A DNA stretch of 64,000 bases, taken from contig NZ_JADKYM010000006.1 of NCBI RefSeq assembly GCF_015475875.1, forward strand, positions 102,462 through 166,461, in the 5' to 3' direction. The DNA comes from Sphingopyxis solisilvae (GTDB taxonomy: Bacteria > Pseudomonadota > Alphaproteobacteria > Sphingomonadales > Sphingomonadaceae). Each line of letters opens with the position of its first letter. Position 1 is the first letter of the stretch. A program made the position numbers and the translations under genes. Shown here piece by piece: positions 25,056 to 32,767 of this stretch. The notes under the pieces were generated by a model. The model worked only from the letters and a program-made list of their open reading frames with translations. It ran no database searches and was not told the DNA's origin.

Positions 25056-27272
25056 TCAGAAGCTCAGCTCGATCCCGGCACCGATGCGCCGCGGCAGTTC
25101 GTAGCGAAGGTCGGTGCCGAGCGCTCCCGGGCGCACTTCCTGGATGATCTTCTCGTTCGCGATATTGGTAGCCCAGATCGAGAAACGGAACTTCTCGTCG
25201 GCGGTCCTCCAGGAAATCTCGCCGTTGATCGAGGTATAGGGATCCTGCTTTGTCGTGTTCAGGAAGTCGAAATAGACAGTAGAACTGCGAAAGAGGGAGC
25301 CATTGATATTCAGCGTTCCGGACTCCAGGGGCACATCGAGGCTGGGAGCGATATTGAAGGTCCATCGCGGTGCCCGCGGCAGGCGGTTGCCCGAGACATC
25401 GGCCTGCGAGACGACGTTCCCGCCCGTCGGCCTGGGGATGAAGACCTGGGCTTGCGGGAAATTGTCATATTGAGCGTGGGAATATGCGATGGCGCTGCTG
25501 ACCCTGAAATTCTCGCTCGGCGCGATCGTGGTTTCCAGCTCCCCGCCATAGAGCGTCGCGTCCGCGGCGTTCTGCAAGACGTATCCGGGACCGATCGGAT
25601 CCCTGGCAGTCACCTGCAAATCCTTGTAATCATAATGGTAGAGCGCAAGGTTCGCGCGTAGCCAGGGCGTGATATCCGACTTTATACCGCCCTCTAGGGC
25701 TCTCAGCGTTTCGGGATTGACGGCCGTCGCTGCCGTGCCGGTCATGTTGAACACGCCGCTCTTGAACCCGGTGCTGTAGGTTGCGTAGACATTCGTGTCC
25801 GGGGAGATCTCGAAGCGGACCGTTCCCTTGTAGGTGACCCGGCTGAAGGATTTTTTCGCGGTTTGCGGAAAGAGGGCGACGCCGTTGACAACCTGGTCGA
25901 AACTCCTCTTCTCGTCGGTGTACCTGATGCCCCCCGTTACGAAGAGACTGGGAACGACCTCGAGCGTCGCCTCGGCAAAGGCGGCATAGGAGGTGGTCTT
26001 GATCAGCGGGTCAAATGTGCGGACGAGCAGCGGCTGTGAAGGATCGGTGCGGCTGCTGAGAATGAAGTTCGCGTCGCCTTCGAGGTGGAAGGCGTAAAGG
26101 CCGGCGATCCACTGAAGCGGACCCGATCCATCCGATAGCAACCGAACCTCCTGGCTGTAATATTCGGACGTGATATTCGGTGCCACGAACGTCGCGAGGA
26201 GAATGTTGGAGGAATCGGAGTCGGTCGCTTGGGACGTTCGATTATGCGCATAGGCGCCCGTCGTTTCCAGGTTCACGCCCCCAAGATCGAAGCGCGTCTG
26301 AAGCGCGACACTGTACCGCCGGGTCTTGAGACTCGGACGCAGGTCGGTTGATAATTGCCAAGGCTTGGTCGGCAGGATTGCGCCGGCAAAAGCGCGCCCT
26401 GCCGTATTGTTTTCATAGGGCTGATACACATTCTCGGAACCGGCGCGATCGAAATACTCGCCAGTCAGGACGATCTTGCTGCCGTCGCCGTCGTTGAACA
26501 TGAGCGTGCTTCGAACGTCTATGACACGATAGCCGCCAGCTTTGCCGCCGCGGACGAGATCGTCGACGAAATTGTCGGACTTGCGGTAAATACCTGCGAT
26601 ATCGGCCGCAACGGAGTCGGACAGCCCCCCGGTAAGGTAGCCGCGAATGTTATAATCCCCGTCGCCCGTTTCCATGGCAGCGGCACGGGCCGAGACGAGG
26701 CCGCTGAAGTCGAAGCTCGGATCGGGCGTGATGACATTGATCAGGCCGCCGGTCGCGTTGCGTCCGAAAATCGTTCCTTGCGGGCCTCGAAGCACTTCGA
26801 CGCGGTCGACTTTCACGAGGTCGGTCCAGGTCGAGAACGGATCTCCTTGATATATGCCGTCAACATAGGTCGCGACATTGGACTCGTCGCCCACCGAAAT
26901 GCTGCTCGATCCGACGCCGCGAATGACAGGAAGGAAGACGCCCGCCGCACGCCCGCCGAAAAAGCCGGGAACGACTTGCGTGAGATTGCGAATGTCGGCC
27001 GCGCCCGACCGTCCCAGGGCTTCGGACGTCACGGCGGTCACGGCCACCGGCACATCCTGCAGCTTCTGTTCTCGCCGCGTCGCTGTAACGACGATTTCCC
27101 CGAGCCCTCCGCCTTGCTGGGTCGATTGCTCGCTTTCCTCCTGCGGCGCCGTTTCTGCGGTCGGGGGCTGCGACCCGTCACCGACAACCGCAGATGATTG
27201 CGCGTTGCTCGGCGCAGCAATTGTCGCGCCAGCTGCGAGCAGCAAAGCTCTTGTGAGGTGATAGCCTTTCAT
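25056..27272 (-). CDS. TonB-dependent outer membrane receptor (second copy)
   Basis: This 738-residue receptor has a signal peptide ending near residue 24 (APSNAQS). Its plug domain begins at about residue 58 (EIVVTATRREQKLQDVPVAV) and has VLRGPQGTIFGRNATGGLIN near residue 160, before a long beta-barrel ending AGIELSF. The strong ribosome site GAGGAGGAGG lies upstream of the ATG. It closely resembles the receptor at 12815-14998, including the NVITPDPSFD and FKSGVFNM/FKSGVYNM segments. The pair probably arose by duplication and diverged for different ligands. It is followed by the aldehyde dehydrogenase gene. Confidence 0.93.
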   Translation of the reverse strand: MKGYHLTRALLLAAGATIAAPSNAQSSAVVGDGSQPPTAETAPQEESEQSTQQGGGLGEIVVTATRREQKLQDVPVAVTAVTSEALGRSGAADIRNLTQVVPGFFGGRAAGVFLPVIRGVGSSSISVGDESNVATYVDGIYQGDPFSTWTDLVKVDRVEVLRGPQGTIFGRNATGGLINVITPDPSFDFSGLVSARAAAMETGDGDYNIRGYLTGGLSDSVAADIAGIYRKSDNFVDDLVRGGKAGGYRVIDVRSTLMFNDGDGSKIVLTGEYFDRAGSENVYQPYENNTAGRAFAGAILPTKPWQLSTDLRPSLKTRRYSVALQTRFDLGGVNLETTGAYAHNRTSQATDSDSSNILLATFVAPNITSEYYSQEVRLLSDGSGPLQWIAGLYAFHLEGDANFILSSRTDPSQPLLVRTFDPLIKTTSYAAFAEATLEVVPSLFVTGGIRYTDEKRSFDQVVNGVALFPQTAKKSFSRVTYKGTVRFEISPDTNVYATYSTGFKSGVFNMTGTAATAVNPETLRALEGGIKSDITPWLRANLALYHYDYKDLQVTARDPIGPGYVLQNAADATLYGGELETTIAPSENFRVSSAIAYSHAQYDNFPQAQVFIPRPTGGNVVSQADVSGNRLPRAPRWTFNIAPSLDVPLESGTLNINGSLFRSSTVYFDFLNTTKQDPYTSINGEISWRTADEKFRFSIWATNIANEKIIQEVRPGALGTDLRYELPRRIGAGIELSF

Positions 27273-27321
27273 TCCCCGTCCTCCTCCTCGTCATATATTT
27301 TTTGTAAATGCCGTTCGCCCC

Positions 27322-27816
27322 TCAGAGCGGGAACACGAGGTACCGCGGCAGGACCGAATTGTCGGTCACGGCGGTCCGCGACAGGAAGCGGCATCGACCG
27401 CCATCCATCCGGATGATGTCTTCGTATGTCCCTGTCGCGAGTTGCTGCGGCAGCCCGGTGTCGTCCGGCGTGAAAATCACCGAAAAATTCGACGACATCG
27501 CCACGCTGCCGTCTTCGCGCCGTTCGGCTGTTACGCGCTGCGCAAAGTGGCGCGTCCGGTAATCCTGAAACGTCCCGGCCCAGATATCCTCGATGAAGGT
27601 ACAGCGGTCTATGAGCCTGTCTCGACAATCGTCGAGCATCATTGCCACCTTCAGGCCGCATTCGACGTCGTTTCGGGCCGTGCAAATGTAACTCGCATCC
27701 GGGTCATCGTCGAAAGTATCAAGCCAGGCCTTCATCGCCTTGCCGTCGAGCGCGGAGATATAGGCGGCTTGCAGCACGTCGAGGCTGGCCAGCTCTTCCA
27801 GGCTCAACTTGCTCAT
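27322..27816 (-). CDS. Ring-hydroxylating dioxygenase beta subunit (partner of the 27813 alpha)
   Basis: This 164-residue beta subunit is more divergent than the other three. It retains the NTF2-like pattern ELASLDVLQAAYISALDGKA, then WLDTFDDDPDASYICTARND and a C-terminal RFLSRTAVTDNSVLPRYLVF. It resembles beta subunits of the NagH/TphA3/ortho-halobenzoate group. Its ATG overlaps the alpha 4 stop (ATGA), so both are translated together. The downstream gap to the TonB receptor is 49 bp. Confidence 0.83.
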   Translation of the reverse strand: MSKLSLEELASLDVLQAAYISALDGKAMKAWLDTFDDDPDASYICTARNDVECGLKVAMMLDDCRDRLIDRCTFIEDIWAGTFQDYRTRHFAQRVTAERREDGSVAMSSNFSVIFTPDDTGLPQQLATGTYEDIIRMDGGRCRFLSRTAVTDNSVLPRYLVFPL

Positions 27817-29003
27817 GCCGCCGTCCTCCGGAAGCCCATCGCCGCCCGGTAATATTCCCAGTGCGGAAGATTGCCGCTTTCGTCATTCTGCCGAAATTCG
27901 AAGCTGAGGCGCGACGGATCGGTCACACCCTTCTGGAAGACGGCCTTGCCCGGCGTGCGATTCCCGATGTGCACCCGGTGAAAAACCGACGCATCCTCCA
28001 TGCTGATCAGGCCGGACGGCCCGATCGCATTCGAGCTTTGGCGGATACGGTGGCGCACCATTTCCTCGTCATCGTCCTGATGGGCGAAATAGGCGTAATT
28101 TACCTCGACCTCATCGATCGCGACCGGCGTGGCAAATCGAATGCTGATGACGTTGAGATAATTCGACGCGACGAGCATCGGAAAGAGCGCAAGAACGCTC
28201 GACCGCTTCGGGCGCCCTTCGTCACGGAACTCGATTACGGAGGTGTCGCGAATGACGCTGGTCGGCTTCGGGACGGTGAGTTCCGTATCGATACAATAAT
28301 GCCCACGACCGGTCGTCGCATATTGTCTGCCGGCACCGCCCTGCCAATTAAGCATGGTGAACGCCTGGTGCAGAAGCGGCGGATGATAGCCGTCGTTGTC
28401 GCTGTAGGCCTTCCAGTTGGTGAGATATCGGACCCGGTGGTAGCCGATCAACCTGAGGCGGCCGTCACCGCCCATGATATCCATAAGCGAGGTCTTCGCT
28501 TCCTGCAGGAAATCGTCGAGGCTGTCGGTATCGGGCGACAAGGTGACGAACAGGAGTCCGCCCAACGATTCCTGACGCGGCTGAGCCAGCGGATAGTCCT
28601 TCTTGTCGAACCCGGGCGTGAACTCGCGCTGGTTCGGACAACCGACCAGCTCGCCTGCGCTATTGAACAGCCAGCGATGATAGGGACATTCGAATTCGGT
28701 CCGATTGCCGGACGGTTTGACCTCGATCTGGTTGCTGCGATGCGAGCAGGCGTTGTAGAAGGCCCTGACCTTCCCGTCCTCGCCCCTGATGATCAGGAGG
28801 GGGACGTCCGCGAGATTGCAGGTCTTGAAGTCGCCGGGGAGCGGCACCTCGCTTTCATGCGCGACGGGATGCCATTCCGGCCCCCGAAAAATCCGGTTGA
28901 TCTCGGCTTGATAGAGATCCTGCCGAACGAATATCTCCTTGGGGATCTCATTGTAATTTGCCGGCCAGACAATGTCTCGCTGATACGCCTCCTGACCCGT
29001 CAT
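27813..29003 (-). CDS. Rieske oxygenase alpha subunit with unusual Rieske flanks (alpha 4)
   Basis: This alpha subunit of 396 residues is the shortest of the four. Rieske ligands are present as C86-H88 (CSHRSNQI) and C106-H109 (CPYHRW). The glycines usual after each half-motif (HRG, HGW) are replaced by S and R. The iron site is intact: D204, H207 and H212 in SDNDGYHPPLLH. It is closest in layout to NagG/TphA2-type hydroxylases. The overlapping beta gene and the extradiol proteins 111 bp upstream suggest one pathway module. Ribosome site and start are ordinary. The role within the pathway is unassigned. Confidence 0.92.
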   Translation of the reverse strand: MTGQEAYQRDIVWPANYNEIPKEIFVRQDLYQAEINRIFRGPEWHPVAHESEVPLPGDFKTCNLADVPLLIIRGEDGKVRAFYNACSHRSNQIEVKPSGNRTEFECPYHRWLFNSAGELVGCPNQREFTPGFDKKDYPLAQPRQESLGGLLFVTLSPDTDSLDDFLQEAKTSLMDIMGGDGRLRLIGYHRVRYLTNWKAYSDNDGYHPPLLHQAFTMLNWQGGAGRQYATTGRGHYCIDTELTVPKPTSVIRDTSVIEFRDEGRPKRSSVLALFPMLVASNYLNVISIRFATPVAIDEVEVNYAYFAHQDDDEEMVRHRIRQSSNAIGPSGLISMEDASVFHRVHIGNRTPGKAVFQKGVTDPSRLSFEFRQNDESGNLPHWEYYRAAMGFRRTAA

Positions 29004-29114
29004 CTCCCGTCCTTCCTCTAGCGCTCCACCGGCGCGTTATCGTTTGCTTCAAGATTTGAAATCGATGTGCCCCGGCTACGCTCGCAGGCACCGCGAGCCC
29101 AAGGCCGCGGACAT

Positions 29115-29972
29115 TTAGCTCGACAGCTCCTTCATCTTCGGCGAGGCACCCCACATGCAGAAGCTCCTCGGCTCGAACCCGAACTGACGCTCCCTGTATG
29201 TCTCCTCATCGACCTCCCGGACCCCAACGGAATATTCGAAGACCATTCCGTCAGGGCCCTCGAAGTAAACGAACCGCGCCCCTGAGGTCGGGTGCCGACC
29301 GGGACCGAACACGATTGGAACCTTGTGCTGCCGAAGCAGCGAATAGCTGCGTTGGACGTCGTCGATCGACTCCACTTGGTGATTGATATGCTGGATTCCG
29401 AAACGATCCGACGGCACCAGCGCGATGCTGTGATGAATCTGGCTCAGTCGCAGCAGCGGGAGCTCGCCGACGCGATCGCTCACGCGCGCGTTGCAGACCT
29501 GGGTCCAGAAATGTTCGTCGCGCGCCGGGTCGCTACTGAACAATCCGACGTGGCTGAAGCCCGTGATTCCGGCATCGCGACTTAATGTCGCGCCGCGCCC
29601 CGAGACCTGGGGAGCGACCGCGAATTCGATTTGCGCGCCCCCCGCATCGCGGAATGATATGAAGTCGATGACGCAACGTTGTTCGCGCTCCTCGTGCGAT
29701 CCGCGCCGCACCGCGTGCCCGAGCGCCTCGAGCGTCGTGGCCGCACTCTCGAGGTCCGTGCCACTGGCGAGTTCGAAGCCAACGACCGTCTCGGCCGGAT
29801 CGCCGGTTTCGTAACTCATCGTGCACATGCGATGGTCGGACCGAAAGGATCCGCGATCGCGTGCGCGATCGACAACCTCGAGTCCGAGAATGCGGGTCGC
29901 GAAGTCCGCAGCATGCTCGAGATCAGGGGTCTTGAGCCGTGTGTACGCGATATCGAGAATGCCGATTGTCAT
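29115..29972 (-). CDS. Type I extradiol dioxygenase (VOC fold), metal site intact
   Basis: This two-domain vicinal-oxygen-chelate protein of 285 residues resembles catechol-cleaving extradiol dioxygenases. The iron ligands in the C-terminal domain are H141 (GFSHVGL), H198 (HINHQVES) and E246 (MVFEYSVG). The RSFCMWGASPK tail is unlike XylE or BphC, so it belongs to a separate subgroup and its catechol substrate is open. Its ATG overlaps the stop of the upstream degenerate homologue (ATGA at 29969-29972), making the two coupled and probably expressed in equal amounts. A 111-bp gap without an evident promoter separates it from alpha 4. Confidence 0.88.
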   Translation of the reverse strand: MTIGILDIAYTRLKTPDLEHAADFATRILGLEVVDRARDRGSFRSDHRMCTMSYETGDPAETVVGFELASGTDLESAATTLEALGHAVRRGSHEEREQRCVIDFISFRDAGGAQIEFAVAPQVSGRGATLSRDAGITGFSHVGLFSSDPARDEHFWTQVCNARVSDRVGELPLLRLSQIHHSIALVPSDRFGIQHINHQVESIDDVQRSYSLLRQHKVPIVFGPGRHPTSGARFVYFEGPDGMVFEYSVGVREVDEETYRERQFGFEPRSFCMWGASPKMKELSS

Positions 29973-30829
29973 AACGCCGAACCTCCCAGTTCAACGAGTT
30001 GGGAGGTGGACCCCCAACTGCACCGTGACGACGGCAGGTCGGCGAACTGGCGAGGTCGCGAGCCTTGCGGAAGAGGAACGGACCCCGTCGAATAGGAGAA
30101 ATAGAAGCCCGGTACCGGACTGCTGAAAGTCAGGAATATTTCACCGCTGGCCGGATCCTTGCCCGGACCTCGAACGATGGCGACCTGGCGCTCCAGGAGA
30201 AAATAGCTCGATTGCATCACGGCATCGATGCTCTCGACCTCGTATCCGCCAACGAGAAAGCTGTCGCGCTTTGACGGGACGAGCATCACGCGATGATGCT
30301 GCCCGTCCCAGCTGAGGTAGACCGCGTCCCCGACCCGGTCAGTGATGCGCGCGCCAAAGGCTTCGACCCAGACTTCAGCATCGGAAGCGGGGTCGAGGCA
30401 ACCCAATATGACCTGGTTCAGGCCAAGAATTCCCGCGTCTCGGGACGGAAAATAGCGTCGACCGCTATCTTCGGGACGTACGACGAGCTCGATGCAATTG
30501 CCGCTGAGGTCGCGGCAGCTGAGTCCGGCATGGTAGCGGCGCGCCCGGCATAGCTCATATGGTATCGCCTCGGCTCGCCATCCCAGCTTCGGAAGCTGCT
30601 CCGAAAGCGCGTCCAATTGTTCAACGGTCCGGAGCGAGATGCCCACCACAGGGCGCGTCGTCTGTCCCGAGGCATCGAACTCAAGGCTATAGTATCGGGC
30701 ATCCGAACGAAAACGTTCCCCATTGGGCACCTGGTCGACACGCTCCAGGCCCACAATCTCCACGGCGTGGCGCGCCGCTTCATCGAGCATGGGGCATGGG
30801 ACCCGAATGAACCGCAACTGCTCTAGCAT
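29969..30829 (-). CDS. Extradiol-dioxygenase homologue that has lost all three iron ligands
   Basis: This 286-residue protein is a clear paralogue of the downstream extradiol protein, with shared blocks such as ARITDRVGD, VESIDAV and GPGKDPASG. The three metal positions are replaced: Q139 (GLNQVIL), Y196 (GGYEVES) and S245 (YFSYSTG) stand where the partner has H141, H198 and E246. The reading frame is intact and overlaps the partner start by 4 bp, so it is not a decaying pseudogene in form. A structural or regulatory partner in a heteromer is a plausible inference. I chose the ATG at 30829; an in-frame extension upstream lacks family similarity. It heads the right-hand minus-strand series. 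Confidence 0.85.
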   Translation of the reverse strand: MLEQLRFIRVPCPMLDEAARHAVEIVGLERVDQVPNGERFRSDARYYSLEFDASGQTTRPVVGISLRTVEQLDALSEQLPKLGWRAEAIPYELCRARRYHAGLSCRDLSGNCIELVVRPEDSGRRYFPSRDAGILGLNQVILGCLDPASDAEVWVEAFGARITDRVGDAVYLSWDGQHHRVMLVPSKRDSFLVGGYEVESIDAVMQSSYFLLERQVAIVRGPGKDPASGEIFLTFSSPVPGFYFSYSTGSVPLPQGSRPRQFADLPSSRCSWGSTSQLVELGGSAL

Positions 30830-31824
30830 GAGCGCCTTCCATAGTTTCAGTCCGTCCATACTGTTTGTTTTGATTCGAAACAAGCCTGTTGGAAAGGGCA
30901 GCCCAAATCTAACAGTCAAGTGGTTGATTCAGAACGACAACAAGTCTCTATTTCCGCGCGTGGTCGTGAGCAGGCGTGCACCGCGCAAGACACTCTTCCG
31001 GAGCTCGCGGAGCCACATCGGCAAGCATCGCTATTCCGAGGGCCGTGCAAGAAGCTTCAGGAGAGGGTGGGCTCGAGGATAGGCCTCGGCAAACGACAGC
31101 GGCTTGCCATCGGCCCTTACCTTGATCTCGAATATCGGCCCTTCGGCGCATGATACACCCGCCGTTGAATGCATACGGCGATATGGTGGCGGCGACGATC
31201 GCGGCAAATCCACCTCCCAGAATCAGGCCATTGTCCTCAAGGAAAATCGTTGCACATTATGCCAAACCTGTCAATCAGCGGCGCCTCGCCCCGCTAAGAC
31301 ATCGCATCGGACAAAGACTGATCCCGAGCTCATGGCGCTACGTTCAGGACGCTGCCATTCTCCGACGTCCGCTTGCTCGATCGAGCATTTGAATGCGGGG
31401 GCGCGCACCGGACAGCCAAATGCTGGATGGGAAAGCGCGTTCAAACCTCTTGGTGGGAATTTTGTGCGGCACATTCCGACCCGGCGATTCGCGGCAGTCG
31501 ATGGTCGACGAGCGGCTGGAAGCGCGGTTGCGATAAGCGCCGAATGTCACTGCAACAGCGCTACCCCTTGGAGAAAACCGTTGCAAATTCGCGCAAATCC
31601 GTGCCTAATTTCGGACCTCGGCCGCGCTCCGAGGCGAGCCGATAGTTATCGATAGGTTCCGAATTCGCGACACGGCCGAATCGAGGAATTTCTCTCTATT
31701 TTTCAAAAGCGTAGGTTTTTGACGGGCCGCAGTTCGGTCATTTCGGACCAAATATTTTTTTTGGAAGTATTTTCAGTGCGTTACGCCTTAGAAAATTATT
31801 GAGTGGGAGTGACGGGCTGACGCG
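30830..31824. other. Gene-poor junction between catabolic island and core chromosome
   Basis: No convincing gene was found in this 995-bp stretch. It contains the TTGCA-type motif at 31250-31261 and, on the minus strand, a short frame ending at 31031 whose last 35 codons look protein-like (GPIFEIKVRADGKPL) but match nothing I recognise. Bases 31640-31800 are clearly richer in A and T than either flank. The junction may hold the long leader and promoter of the right-hand operon plus degraded sequence from the insertion. No tRNA end, integrase or direct repeat was seen. Confidence 0.5.
31250..31261 (-). promoter_or_regulatory. TTGCA-type operator motif upstream of the right-hand operon
   Basis: The minus strand reads CATAATGTGCAA, identical over 12 bases to 9026-9037 in the divergent control region. 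It lies about 420 bp upstream of the first gene (start 30829), so either the leader is long or the promoter is distant from the first gene. A shared regulator is inferred. Confidence 0.45.
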
Positions 31825-32235
31825 TCAGGCAGCGACTGGCGGTGTAGGTCGCCAGCTCCAGATCAGCAGCAGCAGGCCAACGATGATGAACAAGGCGAAG
31901 CCCGACAGCATCCAGGCATTGACATACCATTGTTCGCCCCATTCGAACTCGCCGCCCATGATGCGTGCCCAGCCGCGAAAATGCTGGGTCGCCGCAACCG
32001 ACAATCCGAACACCGCGAACACCGCCGACAAGTAACGCACCAGCCAGTGCGCCGGGTTGGGTAGCATCAGCAAAAACCCCAGCAGGCCGATCACCGTCCG
32101 CTGGCTGCGGCAATAGGGGCATTCATACACCAGCCCCGTCAGATCGACGGCCCAGGTCAGGGCCGCGATCGTGATCGCCAGCAGCCCGACGGCGCGCCGA
32201 TGCCGCAGCAATAGCTGCGGAAAATTGTCGAACAT
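31825..32235 (-). CDS. DsbB-like integral membrane protein with a single Cys pair
   Basis: This 136-residue protein has about four hydrophobic helices (roughly 14-34, 46-58, 66-82 and 106-128). C39-P-Y-C42 followed by QR (YECPYCRSQR) resembles the CxxC of DsbB family disulphide-bond oxidases, which pass electrons to quinone. The second periplasmic cysteine pair of DsbB is absent; only these two cysteines are visible. It may be a shortened DsbB-like protein that reduces or oxidises a different partner, or a family member without that activity. It is the first gene on the core side of the junction and is transcribed towards the island. Confidence 0.6.
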   Translation of the reverse strand: MFDNFPQLLLRHRRAVGLLAITIAALTWAVDLTGLVYECPYCRSQRTVIGLLGFLLMLPNPAHWLVRYLSAVFAVFGLSVAATQHFRGWARIMGGEFEWGEQWYVNAWMLSGFALFIIVGLLLLIWSWRPTPPVAA

Positions 32236-32304
32236 CTCTCTCCCCCTCCGAACGAAATTTACCCGCGACGCCTTAACACTCGCCCTGCCGTATTCAATGA
32301 TATG

Positions 32305-32664
32305 TCATATCATTTTTATATGGTCGTTAGCGACATCCTGGTCCCCCGGGACGTCGCTGCTCGCGCGTTCCCACCAGTCGCCCAGCGCGTCGATCAGCGG
32401 GACGAGGCGCAGACCCGCCGGGGTCAGATCATATTCCACGCGCCGCGGATAGCCATCGAACTCGGTGCGCTGGACGATCCCCGCATCTTCCAGCTTGCGC
32501 AGCTCCATCGTCAGCATCTTGTGCGAAATCGTCGGATTGTCGCGTTGCAAGTCGCTGAACCGCTTTGTTCCTTCGCTCAGATAATAGATCAGCAGGCTGG
32601 GCCAGCGCCCGCTCAGCACCTGCATCACCTCTTCGATCGGACAGCGCGAAACCAGATCCTTCAT
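32305..32664 (-). CDS. HxlR-family transcriptional regulator
   Basis: This small winged-helix regulator of 119 residues has the HxlR pattern CPIEEVMQVLSGRWPSLLIY, then RFSDLQRDNPTISHKMLTMELRKLE in the recognition region and YDLTPAGLRLVPLI in the wing. C8 lies at the position of the thiol-sensing cysteine in HxlR regulators such as YodB/HypR. It is divergent from a GST gene 103 bp away, suggesting it controls that GST in response to an electrophile. The evidence for this is position only. Confidence 0.9.
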   Translation of the reverse strand: MKDLVSRCPIEEVMQVLSGRWPSLLIYYLSEGTKRFSDLQRDNPTISHKMLTMELRKLEDAGIVQRTEFDGYPRRVEYDLTPAGLRLVPLIDALGDWWERASSDVPGDQDVANDHIKMI

Positions 32665-32767
32665 CGTCGTTCCCCTGGTTACAAAAAGGTGCGTAATTTA
32701 CGCCCGCATCGGGCGCCCTATATCCGGGATCGCTGCGCAGCTCCCCTCAAAAAGATGGAGCAATACA

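Noticed and set aside
31031..31213. A short minus-strand frame with a protein-like tail in the junction
   Set aside because: The first part is low-complexity, no homologous family is recognised and no ribosome site is evident. It may be a fragment, but this cannot be supported.
31250..31280. A TTGACA plus TAATGT sigma-70 promoter on the minus strand
   Set aside because: The two boxes are separated by only about 8-9 bases instead of about 17, so they cannot form a normal promoter pair.
31104..31655. A 183-codon plus-strand open frame in the junction
   Set aside because: Its composition is irregular, it has no family motif and no ribosome site, and it overlaps the operator-like site.
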